Source: Enemella dayhoffiae (GTDB taxonomy: Bacteria > Actinomycetota > Actinomycetes > Propionibacteriales > Propionibacteriaceae). Taken from it: a stretch of DNA of 64,000 nucleotides. This document shows, one piece after another, positions 16,682-24,136 of this stretch. Where the stretch lies: positions 62,001 through 126,000 of the forward strand of contig NZ_NMVQ01000047.1 in assembly GCF_002250625.1 (NCBI RefSeq), read 5' to 3'. The notes below the pieces were generated by a model. The model was not told the DNA's origin, made no database searches, and saw only the letters and a program-made list of their open reading frames with translations. The translations under genes and the position numbers were made by a program. The stretch's first letter is position 1, and every line of letters begins with the position of its first letter.

Positions 16682-16978
16682 GCCCGTCAACCAGAACTTG
16701 ACATCGTCAGTGTCCAGGAGGTCGGCCTCCGGCAGGCCGACGACCGCGAAGTGCTCGACCGGGCCGCCGGCGCAGGACGCATCTTGGTGACTCACGACGT
16801 CTCGACCATGCTGGGTTTCGCCTACGGACGCGTGGCGGCTGGGCTGTTCATGCCGGGCGTCCTCGAGATCCCCGACCAGACTCCGCGCTCGGTGATCATC
16901 GATGAACTCCTTCTGATCGCCGCGGCCAGCCAGCCGGAGGAGTGGCGCGACACGGTCCGCTACCTCCCGCTCCGCTGA
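16682..16978 (+). pseudogene. Truncated DUF5615/PIN-like toxin-related gene (5' end missing)
   Basis: An open segment encodes about 98 residues matching the C-terminal two thirds of DUF5615 PIN-like proteins: QPELDIVSVQEVGL, REVLDRAAGAGRILVTHDV and a conserved acidic segment. Intact members start with an acidic residue motif about 20 residues earlier (LADENF-like), which is absent. No ATG or GTG is placed to restore it, and no antitoxin gene is adjacent. The acid needed for the PIN active site is therefore lost and it is called a remnant. It fills the gap between qsuB and the LysM/BTAD gene. Confidence 0.6.
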
Positions 16979-16983
16979 CCCGC

Positions 16984-19785
16984 TCACGCGGGGAGGACGC
17001 GGCCGCGGGGTTGACCCTCCATCACCTGCTGCAGCAACTCGACGGTCTCCTCGTCGAGGTCGACGTTGAGCCGGCGGGCGTGCCGGACCATCCGCAGCGC
17101 GAGCCGCTCCACCTCGGTGACGTTGTTGGCGCGGTGCTCGGTGCGGACCCGGGCACAGAGCAACCGTTCGTCCTCGGGGGCGGCAACCAGGGCACGGTTG
17201 GTCGCCCAGCGGGCCAGGTCGAGGTCGCCGCGCTCGAGCGCGCGCTGACTGAGCACCAGTCCGACGTCTCGCACCATGGACGAGATGTCGGAGCGCAGTT
17301 CCTCGGCCCAGTGCCACTGCCCGGGTGCGGCGTCGGCCAGCGGAGCCCCGCGTACCAGTTCCAGCGCCTGCACCAGATGACCGTCCGCGGCCCGGTCGAC
17401 CCCCCCGATGGTGAGCAGTTGCAGCCGGTGCCAATCGGAAGAGACTCCGCCGTGCAGGGAGATCCGGCCGGAGTAGGCGTCCGGCAGGTAGGGCTCCCCG
17501 GTGGGGTCGAGCCCCAGCCAGCCCCTCAAACGGCTCATGTTGGAACGCCGCGTGGTCTCGGCGACGAACAGGGCGTTGGTCATCATCGCCGAGGTCGCGT
17601 TCGGGTTCTCCAGCAGCCAGGCACAGTATTCGATGCACTGCCGACGGGCCCGGTTGGGTGTCTCGCCGACCGCGCCGACCAGCTCGATCGGTCCGACCAG
17701 CAGCACCATTGGCGGTTGGGCCGCCCCCGCTGGGGTGGCTGCATGCAGGACCGGTTCGTGGGCGTCCATGGCAGCGGGCTCCTCGGTGCGTCGATCGGCC
17801 CGCCTCGGGCCCAGGGGTGTCACGTTCGCGAATCGGTCCGGCTCCTCGGCGTACGCCGCGGCCACCGGATCGCGGGGCTCGTCCACCGACCCCGGGGCGG
17901 ACCACCAGGGTGCCGGCCTGGTCTCCGGAGACCGCGTACGCTCCAGCAGCCCGACCAGGCTGTCCCGGGTGCTGCCGAGCAGTCGTTGGGCGATGAAGTC
18001 GATCTGATTGGGCAGGGAGGACAGCTCGGGTGGGGCCACGAGTTCGGCACCGGGGATCTGGTCGTCGGCGACCACGGCCACCACCCGGCCGGAGTCGGTC
18101 AGATCCGCCAGCCGCCTGCGCTGCTGGGGCGTCAGCGTCTGCCCGATCAGCAGCACCCGGGGGCGCCAGGCCTCTGCCAGTTGGGGGCGGCAGCGCAGAT
18201 CGCGCGGGTGGGCGTCCGGCGCGGGGTGTCGCGCTGCCGCGGACAGCACCGTGTCGAGATCGTCGGCGGTTCGCACCTCAGGCTGGTCGATCGCCAGCAC
18301 CAGTTCCGCGTCACCGCCGATGACAGTGACGCTCTGTCCGCTGCCCCACCAGGAGGAGCTCAACTCCAGCAAAAGCGACCCGAACACCCCGGCGACCGTG
18401 TCCGCGTCCCCCGACAGCCCGAGCAACCCGATCGTCTCCAGGTCGTGCAGCAGCAGGGTCCCGTCGGCCAGTTCACCGAGGCAGACGACACTGGGGTAGG
18501 GGCAGGGTTCATCGGCCAGTGCGTCCGCGCCGACCAGCGCGGCTCCGCCGTCGCGGTCGAGCCAGAGGTGGGTGGCGTCGGCGTGGAATCCGGGCGGGAG
18601 CGTCGCCGGCACGCGATCCACCTTCACGCTGATCCGGTCGTCGTCGACCAGCACCGCACCCAACCCCGGAAGGGATTCCCCGGCCTCGCGATAGTGCCGG
18701 CCGAGAGCGCGCAGGGCCAGGTTGAGCACGGTCAGGCTGAGCGGATCCTGGGCCTGCCCCAACGCCGCTTCGAGGTGGCGCTGAGGCGGTGTCAGCGGCA
18801 GCAGTTGGCGCCCCAGCGGGCGCTGGGTCAGCTGGGTCCGCCGACGGGTCGCCACGACCCCGAGCAGGGCGGCGGCGGTGAGCGAGCTGATTCCTGCGAC
18901 GCCGAGCGCGATCCGGGCGGCGGGTGCCAGAGCGGCCTGTTGCTCCTCCAGCGGGTCCGTTGCCGTTGCGGGCCCGCTCACGCCGACCGCGCAGAGCTGC
19001 TCGGCCGGGGCGTACGCCGCAGCGCTGGCGGACTCGTCGGAGGGGGCAGCGGGCGCGGGTTGGCCGGAGGGGACAGCTGCCGGCGGGTCGGAAGCCACGG
19101 CCCCCGGTGCCGGTGGAGGTTCGGCTGGAGCGGGTTTCGCAGGCGGCGCCTTCGGGATGCCCGGCAGGGCCAGCAGCCAGCCGATCTCGATCTCGTCGGG
19201 ATCGTCGATGAGCGACTGGTTGGCGGCGGCGATCTTGGCCCACATCCGCCCGTCGCCGTAGTGCTGTTCGGCGATCGACCACAGGCTCTCGCCCCGTTGC
19301 ACTCGGTGCCGCTGCCACTGATCGGATTGCGGGCTGGACCGTTCGGGCACGGCCGGCGTCGGCGCGGGCGTACGTTGCCCGACGTGGTCCGGGGCCGGGA
19401 CCGACCGGGTGTGTGCGGGGGGTGGCTGCGCGTGCGAGACGGCCGGGGCCGCGATCATCGCCGCGACGCTGAGCACCAGCACCGACATGGCGGCCTGGGG
19501 TCGGCCGAGGCCGGGCAGGGTGATCCGGATCCGCTGCCGGCTGAGCACGCGGACGATCTCACTGAGGACCGAGAGGGTGAAGACGGCCCAGGCCGCCCAA
19601 CCGAGGACGGTCAGCGCGCCCAGCAGGATCGCACCGTTGTCCGGGGTGAGCAGCACCTCGGGGAAGTCGCGCCACAGCCGGGCCAACTGAGAGAGCCGGC
19701 CGACGCGCAGCAGCACCCACGGCACCCCACCGACCAGACCGATCAGCAGCAGCAGCGCGGCCACACCGCGGACGAATCGCATCAT
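16984..19785 (-). CDS. LysM/BTAD-domain membrane protein of the Tad pilus locus
   Basis: A 933-aa protein. Two to three TM segments lie in the first 110 residues. A LysM module near 150-205 contains HRVQRGESLWSIAEQHYGDG, followed by a Pro/Ala-rich linker. A further TM lies near 275 (GVAGISSLTAAALLGVVATR). A long cytoplasmic part ends in a bacterial transcriptional activation (BTAD/TPR) domain with EDERLLCARVRTEHRANN. This architecture is typical beside actinobacterial tad genes. Role unknown; it may sense the cell wall and regulate the pilus. Its start overlaps the TadE-like stop by 4 nt. Confidence 0.82.
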   Translation of the reverse strand: MMRFVRGVAALLLLIGLVGGVPWVLLRVGRLSQLARLWRDFPEVLLTPDNGAILLGALTVLGWAAWAVFTLSVLSEIVRVLSRQRIRITLPGLGRPQAAMSVLVLSVAAMIAAPAVSHAQPPPAHTRSVPAPDHVGQRTPAPTPAVPERSSPQSDQWQRHRVQRGESLWSIAEQHYGDGRMWAKIAAANQSLIDDPDEIEIGWLLALPGIPKAPPAKPAPAEPPPAPGAVASDPPAAVPSGQPAPAAPSDESASAAAYAPAEQLCAVGVSGPATATDPLEEQQAALAPAARIALGVAGISSLTAAALLGVVATRRRTQLTQRPLGRQLLPLTPPQRHLEAALGQAQDPLSLTVLNLALRALGRHYREAGESLPGLGAVLVDDDRISVKVDRVPATLPPGFHADATHLWLDRDGGAALVGADALADEPCPYPSVVCLGELADGTLLLHDLETIGLLGLSGDADTVAGVFGSLLLELSSSWWGSGQSVTVIGGDAELVLAIDQPEVRTADDLDTVLSAAARHPAPDAHPRDLRCRPQLAEAWRPRVLLIGQTLTPQQRRRLADLTDSGRVVAVVADDQIPGAELVAPPELSSLPNQIDFIAQRLLGSTRDSLVGLLERTRSPETRPAPWWSAPGSVDEPRDPVAAAYAEEPDRFANVTPLGPRRADRRTEEPAAMDAHEPVLHAATPAGAAQPPMVLLVGPIELVGAVGETPNRARRQCIEYCAWLLENPNATSAMMTNALFVAETTRRSNMSRLRGWLGLDPTGEPYLPDAYSGRISLHGGVSSDWHRLQLLTIGGVDRAADGHLVQALELVRGAPLADAAPGQWHWAEELRSDISSMVRDVGLVLSQRALERGDLDLARWATNRALVAAPEDERLLCARVRTEHRANNVTEVERLALRMVRHARRLNVDLDEETVELLQQVMEGQPRGRVLPA

Positions 19786-20204
19786 CGTCTCCGATAGGTG
19801 TCCAGGGCCGAGACGGCCCGTCCGGACACCTCCACCGAACCGGGCAGCCCCCAGCCGATCAGGTCGGCCAGCCAGACCCGGCAGGAGACGTGTGCGGTGA
19901 CGTTGGCCGGAGTTCCGGGCGGCGTACCGAAACCCGCCAGGTCCAGCTGCACGGACTGTTCGGAGCAGCGCAGACCCGCCGTCGACAACCCGCTTCGCGC
20001 ACTGGTGTTCGCTTCCCGGCGAGCCGTGTCGACATCGCGGGCCAGCGTGGCCGCCCGGGCGGCGCTGTGCGCGACGTCGTTGACCGCGGCCCGGGCGAAC
20101 CAGACGCGGGCACCGCCGACGAGGACGGCCACGACCAGCACGATGACCGGCGTCAGCACGGCCAGCTCCAGCGCGGCCGCCCCGCGCTCCTGACGGCGGT
20201 TCAT
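19782..20204 (-). CDS. TadE-like pilus assembly/pseudopilin protein
   Basis: A 140-aa protein. The N-terminal segment RQERGAAALELAVLTPVIVL has the TadE pattern, with Gly before a hydrophobic segment and Glu at the fifth position of the mature end. Further on are two Cys residues that may form a disulphide outside the membrane. ATG 20204 overlaps the stop of the preceding TadE-like gene. It is part of a leftward operon with the LysM/BTAD gene. Confidence 0.8.
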   Translation of the reverse strand: MNRRQERGAAALELAVLTPVIVLVVAVLVGGARVWFARAAVNDVAHSAARAATLARDVDTARREANTSARSGLSTAGLRCSEQSVQLDLAGFGTPPGTPANVTAHVSCRVWLADLIGWGLPGSVEVSGRAVSALDTYRRR

Positions 20205-20581
20205 CGGTGCTCCAGGGGTGCGCTGGCCCGCTCGGTGACCGCGGACATGCCCAGGTCGACCAGCAGCGGGACTCGTCCGCTGACGTCCACGTCGACCCGC
20301 CCCGCCCCGCGGCGTACGGTCACGCTGACCTCGCTGAGCCCTCCGGCGTTGGCGACCGCGGTGGCGGCGCTGTGCCCCGCGCCGTGCCCGGCCCCCAAGG
20401 CCGACTCCGCCTCGGCAGCGGCGGCCGCGGCCTGCAGGACGGTGTTTCGACCATGCCACCAGAGACCCGCCTGCAGCCCACCGAGCAGGGTCAGCAGCAG
20501 CACCGGTGTGATTACCGCCCACTGCACCGACTCGCTGAGCCCACGCTCATCCCTGGCCGCATGTGTCGCAGAGACCCGCAT
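20201..20581 (-). CDS. TadE-family protein
   Basis: A 126-aa protein with one N-terminal TM. RDERGLSESVQWAVITPVLL shows the Gly-x4-Glu prepilin-like cleavage pattern of TadE proteins. The remainder is a small extracytoplasmic domain containing an Ala-rich helix (AAAAAEAESALGAG) and a short beta-rich domain. The start is 3 nt after the stop of the interrupted small pilin-like frame at 20585-20683. Tad genes usually continue upstream with pilin and tadC/B/A; here the prophage begins instead. Confidence 0.8.
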   Translation of the reverse strand: MRVSATHAARDERGLSESVQWAVITPVLLLTLLGGLQAGLWWHGRNTVLQAAAAAAEAESALGAGHGAGHSAATAVANAGGLSEVSVTVRRGAGRVDVDVSGRVPLLVDLGMSAVTERASAPLEHR

Positions 20582-20584
20582 GAT

Positions 20585-20683
20585 TCACCGCGGCATTTTT
20601 CCCTGTACGTACACGGTTACCGCAGCGATCACCAAGCCGGCAATGGTCACCGCACCGGCCATAGCCCTATACTCGCGTTCCAT
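20585..20683 (-). pseudogene. 3' remnant of a small Tad pilin-like gene cut by the prophage
   Basis: A 32-codon frame ends 3 nt before the TadE start, as expected for an operon partner. The peptide EYRAMAGAVTIAGLVIAAV followed by TVYVQGKMPR is an E-Y motif plus a single TM helix, resembling the C-terminal part of Flp/DUF4244-type small pilins. The upstream hydrophilic leader is missing, because the reading frame runs into the integrase start codon. I infer that phage integration separated this 3' part from its 5' part. Confidence 0.55.
20668..20673 (+). promoter_or_regulatory. -10 box of the integrase gene
   Basis: TATACT lies 8 nt before the integrase ATG with no ribosome site between, which would give a leaderless transcript. 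The -35 region is poor. It falls within the pilin remnant and therefore near attL. Confidence 0.45.
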
Positions 20684-22061
20684 GACCGAGGCCGTGATCT
20701 ACTGCCGCATCTCCCGGGACGCCGCCGGCCAAGGCCTCGGCGTGACCCGCCAGCGCGATGACGCCACCAGCCTCGCACACGCCCGCGGGTGGACCATCAC
20801 AGAAACCTTGGTGGACAACGATATCTCCGCATCCGGCCGCCGCCACCGCCCCGGCTTCGAACGCCTCATCACCCTCCTCACCGAAGGCCGCACCACCGTC
20901 GTCGTGGCCTGGACCCTCGACCGCCTCACCCGCAACCGCGCCGACACCGTCCGCCTCATCGAGGCCGCCCAAGATGCCCGCGCCACCATCGCCCTCGTCC
21001 GCGGCTCCGACCTCGACATGTCCTCACCCGCCGGCCGCCTCACCGCCGACCTGCTGGCCGCCGTGGCCCGCTCCGAGATCGAGACCAAGGCCGACCGCCA
21101 TCAACGCGCCGCCCAGCAGGCAGCCGAGGCCGGCCGCTGGCACGGAGGTGTACGCCCCTTCGGCTACGAGTCCGACGGCGTCAGCATCCGCGCCGGCGAG
21201 GCCGGTGCAATCGCAGCCGGCGCCCAATGGATCCTCGACGGCGTGCCCCTCGCCGACATAGCTCGGCGCTGGAACGACAACGGCACCCCCACCACCAGCG
21301 GTCACGACTGGGACGGCAAGTCAGTCGCGCAGGTGATGCGCCGAGCCCGCAACGCCGGCCTGCGCCGCCACCAGGGCAACCCGATCGGCCCAGCCGAGTG
21401 GCCAGAGATCATCGACCCCGACACCTGGCACGCCGTCCTCGCCGTCCTCAACGACCCCGGACGCCGCCATCGCCGCCACGACGCCTGGCTCCTCACCGGC
21501 GGCATCGCACTGTGTGGCCGGTGCGGGGCTCCCATGCAGGCCGGCACCTCGAGCGGTACCCGGATCGGCGGGAAGAAGGAGGTGTACCCCACCTACCGCT
21601 GCTCCGCGGCCGCCCATCTCAACCGGCACCGCGGCCGCGTCGACGCAGTCGTCGAGGAAGCCGTGATCACCTACCTGTCCCGCCCCGACATCGGCACCCT
21701 ACTCCCCGCCGACAGCCCCGACCTGTCCGGCATTACCGACGAAATCGACACCCTGCGACAGCGATCGGATCGACTCGCCGATGCCTACGCCGACGGGACC
21801 GTGGACCTGCAGCAACTCACCCGCGCCAACACCCGCATCGCCGCCCGTCTGACCGACCTCGAGCAGCAGCTGGCCGCCGCTGCCCCCACCCTGCAGCGCG
21901 GCCTGTCCATCGTCCACGCCCCCGACCCGCGCGAGGCCTGGCAGGAGTTGACCCTGCAGGCACGCAAGGACGTCATCCGCGCACTCGCCACCGTGTGGGT
22001 CGACCCGATCGGCAAGGGGAAGCGCCGCGAGGTCGGCGTCCGCGTCGAGTGGCTCACCTGA
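20682..22061 (+). CDS. int: Large serine recombinase (phage integrase)
   Basis: A 459-aa site-specific recombinase that inserts and excises the phage. The N-terminal resolvase domain (about 1-140) has VIYCRISRD with the nucleophile Ser11, and WTLDRLTRNRADT with the catalytic Arg. The recombinase domain follows (RPFGYESDG to about 300). A zinc ribbon has CGRCGAP and a later Cys/His pair. A coiled coil lies near 350-420 (DEIDTLRQRSDRLADAY). Excision would need a recombination directionality factor, which I cannot identify. Its end overlaps the convergent DUF3263-like gene by 8 nt. Confidence 0.95.
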   Translation: MTEAVIYCRISRDAAGQGLGVTRQRDDATSLAHARGWTITETLVDNDISASGRRHRPGFERLITLLTEGRTTVVVAWTLDRLTRNRADTVRLIEAAQDARATIALVRGSDLDMSSPAGRLTADLLAAVARSEIETKADRHQRAAQQAAEAGRWHGGVRPFGYESDGVSIRAGEAGAIAAGAQWILDGVPLADIARRWNDNGTPTTSGHDWDGKSVAQVMRRARNAGLRRHQGNPIGPAEWPEIIDPDTWHAVLAVLNDPGRRHRRHDAWLLTGGIALCGRCGAPMQAGTSSGTRIGGKKEVYPTYRCSAAAHLNRHRGRVDAVVEEAVITYLSRPDIGTLLPADSPDLSGITDEIDTLRQRSDRLADAYADGTVDLQQLTRANTRIAARLTDLEQQLAAAAPTLQRGLSIVHAPDPREAWQELTLQARKDVIRALATVWVDPIGKGKRREVGVRVEWLT

Positions 22062-22302
22062 GTCGTCGGCCGGCTGCCTTCTTGGCACGCAGCTGCCGGA
22101 GCATCCGCACGAGGGTGGGCAGCTCGCGCTGGGCGCGTGGGTCGTCCAGCAGCTGCAGTGTGCGCTGGGCCATCCGGGTCGGACTCATGCCCAGCTCGAC
22201 GGCCGCCGCACGGCGGTGCCGCCAGGGCAGAAACGCGGCGTGGATCATCGCCTTCTCCTCGGCGGTGAGGGTGGCCACGGGGGCGATTGTTGCTGACTCC
22301 AT
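22054..22302 (-). CDS. DUF3263-like small protein
   Basis: An 82-aa protein with an acidic start and a helical core: LTAEEKAMIHAAFLPWRHRR, LGMSPTRMAQRTLQLLDDPR and LVRMLRQLRAKK. The spacing resembles DUF3263 proteins, which look like small sigma-region-4/HTH-type DNA binders. ATG 22302 is the best start. It is the last gene of the leftward lysogeny operon. In this position a control protein for integrase or excision is possible, but nothing proves it. Confidence 0.6.
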   Translation of the reverse strand: MESATIAPVATLTAEEKAMIHAAFLPWRHRRAAAVELGMSPTRMAQRTLQLLDDPRAQRELPTLVRMLRQLRAKKAAGRRLR

Positions 22303-22348
22303 ACCGGCACGGTAAGGGTCGGGTCTGACAGTTTCCTCCGGCCCGCCT

Positions 22349-23059
22349 TTACCGCTTCTTGGGAACGCAGGGCACCGACTCGAACCCGCTCGGAAGGACC
22401 GTGGGGGCAACCATCGAATCGATCGGCCCCTGCTGTCCATCGACGACGTGGAGCTCGTAACCCTTCGCACCCCGGTTCGGGGTGGTCTTCATCAGCTCGT
22501 TGCCCAGCTGGATGAACTTGTTGTACAGGGTGGTCACGCCCGGCTTGTTGATGTCCGGCACCGCCTCGCTGCGCCACTTCCCCAACATGTCGCTGACGTC
22601 ATCGGTCTCTCGGGACTCCTGGTTCGCAGTGGCCCATTCGACCTTGTACAGAGCGCCGCTGTTGCTGCTCACGCCATGGGTGGCATCGATCTTGACCATG
22701 ACGTATGACGGCTTGCCGGTGAGCTTGGCCTCCTTGCGCAGGGCCTCGACCTTCTTGATGGCCTCGTGATTCTCGTCCGTGGGAAGACTGAACTCGTAGG
22801 TCACCCCCTGGGGGCCGTTGTCGCAGACGAAGGTGACCGGGCCGTCAGAGGCCTTCCAGCTCGGCATCTCCTCGGGGGGCCCCTCTCCAGCGTTCGGGTC
22901 GTAGGACCCTGACGGTTCCGACCGCGGGGCCGTGGAGGCCGGGCCGGGCTGGGTGGCCCCGCTGGTTGGCCCCGGGGCGGGCTGCGCACCCTGATTGCCG
23001 CCACTGCAGGCCGACATGGCGAGAACGCAGACGCTGGTGATGATCAGGGTCTTGTACAT
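22349..23059 (-). CDS. Prophage-encoded lipoprotein of unknown function
   Basis: A 236-aa secreted protein. The signal peptide MYKTLIITSVCVLAMSAC ends in a lipobox (AMSAC) with Cys18 as lipidation site, followed by a Gly/Pro/Ser/Thr-rich tether to about 75. The folded part has EMPSWKASDGPVTFVCDNG and a Cys near the C-terminus that could form a disulphide. ATG 23059 follows AGGAGG. Phage lipoproteins expressed from lysogeny operons often block superinfection (established for Ltp of phage TP-J34); such a role here is inference. Confidence 0.7.
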   Translation of the reverse strand: MYKTLIITSVCVLAMSACSGGNQGAQPAPGPTSGATQPGPASTAPRSEPSGSYDPNAGEGPPEEMPSWKASDGPVTFVCDNGPQGVTYEFSLPTDENHEAIKKVEALRKEAKLTGKPSYVMVKIDATHGVSSNSGALYKVEWATANQESRETDDVSDMLGKWRSEAVPDINKPGVTTLYNKFIQLGNELMKTTPNRGAKGYELHVVDGQQGPIDSMVAPTVLPSGFESVPCVPKKR

Positions 23060-23148
23060 GAGTCCTGGACCTCCTGGGGGGTGAGTGGGCATCAATCATC
23101 ACCCGCGAGCCGCCGCATGCACCGCCCAGTGACCGAACCGTGACGGAA

Positions 23149-23592
23149 TCACAACTCGTGAGACGGGTCCTCCTCGAGGCGTCGTCGGATGGTGGCCTTC
23201 TCGGCCGGATGGGTGTGCAGCGGATCGAGCCGGGCCTGCACGGTGAGTCGATCCACCCACAGCGCCTCGGCCACGTGCTCCAGATCGCCGCGATGGAAGA
23301 CCACCTCGTCGAGCACCTGGTCGAGGTCGGGCAGTAACCAGCGCGCCGCGTGGTGCCGCACGCGCCGCTCCACGGTGGGTGGCTGGCAGCTGGTGTGACC
23401 GCGGCGGATGTGCTCGAGCTCGTGGGCGAGGGTGGCTCGCCGTTCGCGCTGCAGTAGCCGGCGGTGCATCCAGATCCGGGAGACGCCGTCGGTGAGGCCC
23501 CAGACGCCGCGGGGCAACTCGGCCCAGTGGAGGGTGATGTGGGGGCGCTGGCGGAGTTCGTTCCAGGGGTGCGGGGTGGTAGTGAGCTCCAT
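23149..23592 (-). CDS. ImmA/IrrE-type zinc metallopeptidase
   Basis: A 147-aa protein with the zincin motif HELEH at about residue 57-61 (LAHELEHIRRGH). It lacks an HTH of its own. In ICEBs1 and related elements, ImmA-type proteases cleave the element's repressor to allow induction. Here it lies in the same operon as the HTH repressor at 25157-25894, so that protein is the likely substrate. The surrounding segment RIWMHRRLLQRERRAT is typical of actinophage members. Confidence 0.8.
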   Translation of the reverse strand: MELTTTPHPWNELRQRPHITLHWAELPRGVWGLTDGVSRIWMHRRLLQRERRATLAHELEHIRRGHTSCQPPTVERRVRHHAARWLLPDLDQVLDEVVFHRGDLEHVAEALWVDRLTVQARLDPLHTHPAEKATIRRRLEEDPSHEL

Positions 23593-23623
23593 GCTCCGGA
23601 AGAGTAAGCGTGCCGACTGACGG

Positions 23624-24136
23624 TCAGGGCTTCAGAACGTGGAAGACCCTCTGGAAGTACCCGAGAGCCTGTAGGACCAAGGCGAGCAGGTAGATAGACC
23701 CCCCCACGATCACGGCTGAGGCGACCTTGCCCCAAAATACCGAGAGGACGCCAGCGAAGATCTGGTAGAGCACCGTCACTGCAGCCAGAGTGACGCCGTA
23801 CATCACCGTGAAGACAAGGTGGGTTCTGGTGTTGTCAAGAACTGTGAGTGCGTAACCATCTGTGGCCAGCCCGGCAGTGCTTCGAGCGTCGATGCTCTTG
23901 TTCCAGATTGTCACGGCCATGCTGAAGCAAAGCCCGATCACAATTGCCAGAATGGTGAGTATGCCCGTCACGTTGTCAAGCTTCATGCCCCAACGGAAGG
24001 CGGCCATCCCTATGCCGGCTCCGAACAGAGGCATGAGTACCTGCGACGCACGAAGATGTCGTCGTCGATCAGCCCCCAACTGGAGGAATTGATCCCTAGG
24101 GGTCAGTAGAAGGCTTGGAATCTGTTGGTCTGACAC
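23624..24136 (-). CDS. Four-TM membrane protein of unknown function
   Basis: A 170-aa integral membrane protein from GTG 24136, which follows GGAGGGG; an ATG at 24166 would add 10 residues. Four hydrophobic segments are seen: LMPLFGAGIGMAAFRW, ILTILAIVIGLCFSMAVTIW, LVFTVMYGVTLAAVTVLYQI and ASAVIVGGSIYLLALVLQAL. The 5' end overlaps the 353-aa protein gene by 41 nt in another frame, so the two are probably translated together and work together. GC content is visibly below that of its neighbours. Possible roles are superinfection exclusion or abortive-infection effector; not recognised. Confidence 0.65.
   Translation of the reverse strand: MSDQQIPSLLLTPRDQFLQLGADRRRHLRASQVLMPLFGAGIGMAAFRWGMKLDNVTGILTILAIVIGLCFSMAVTIWNKSIDARSTAGLATDGYALTVLDNTRTHLVFTVMYGVTLAAVTVLYQIFAGVLSVFWGKVASAVIVGGSIYLLALVLQALGYFQRVFHVLKP

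Noticed and set aside
16942-19797. A 951-codon rightward open frame opposite the LysM/BTAD gene
   Set aside because: It is a shadow of the minus-strand gene caused by high GC; its peptide is low-complexity Gln/Gly/Arg-rich and has no domain, while the minus strand shows clear LysM and BTAD features.
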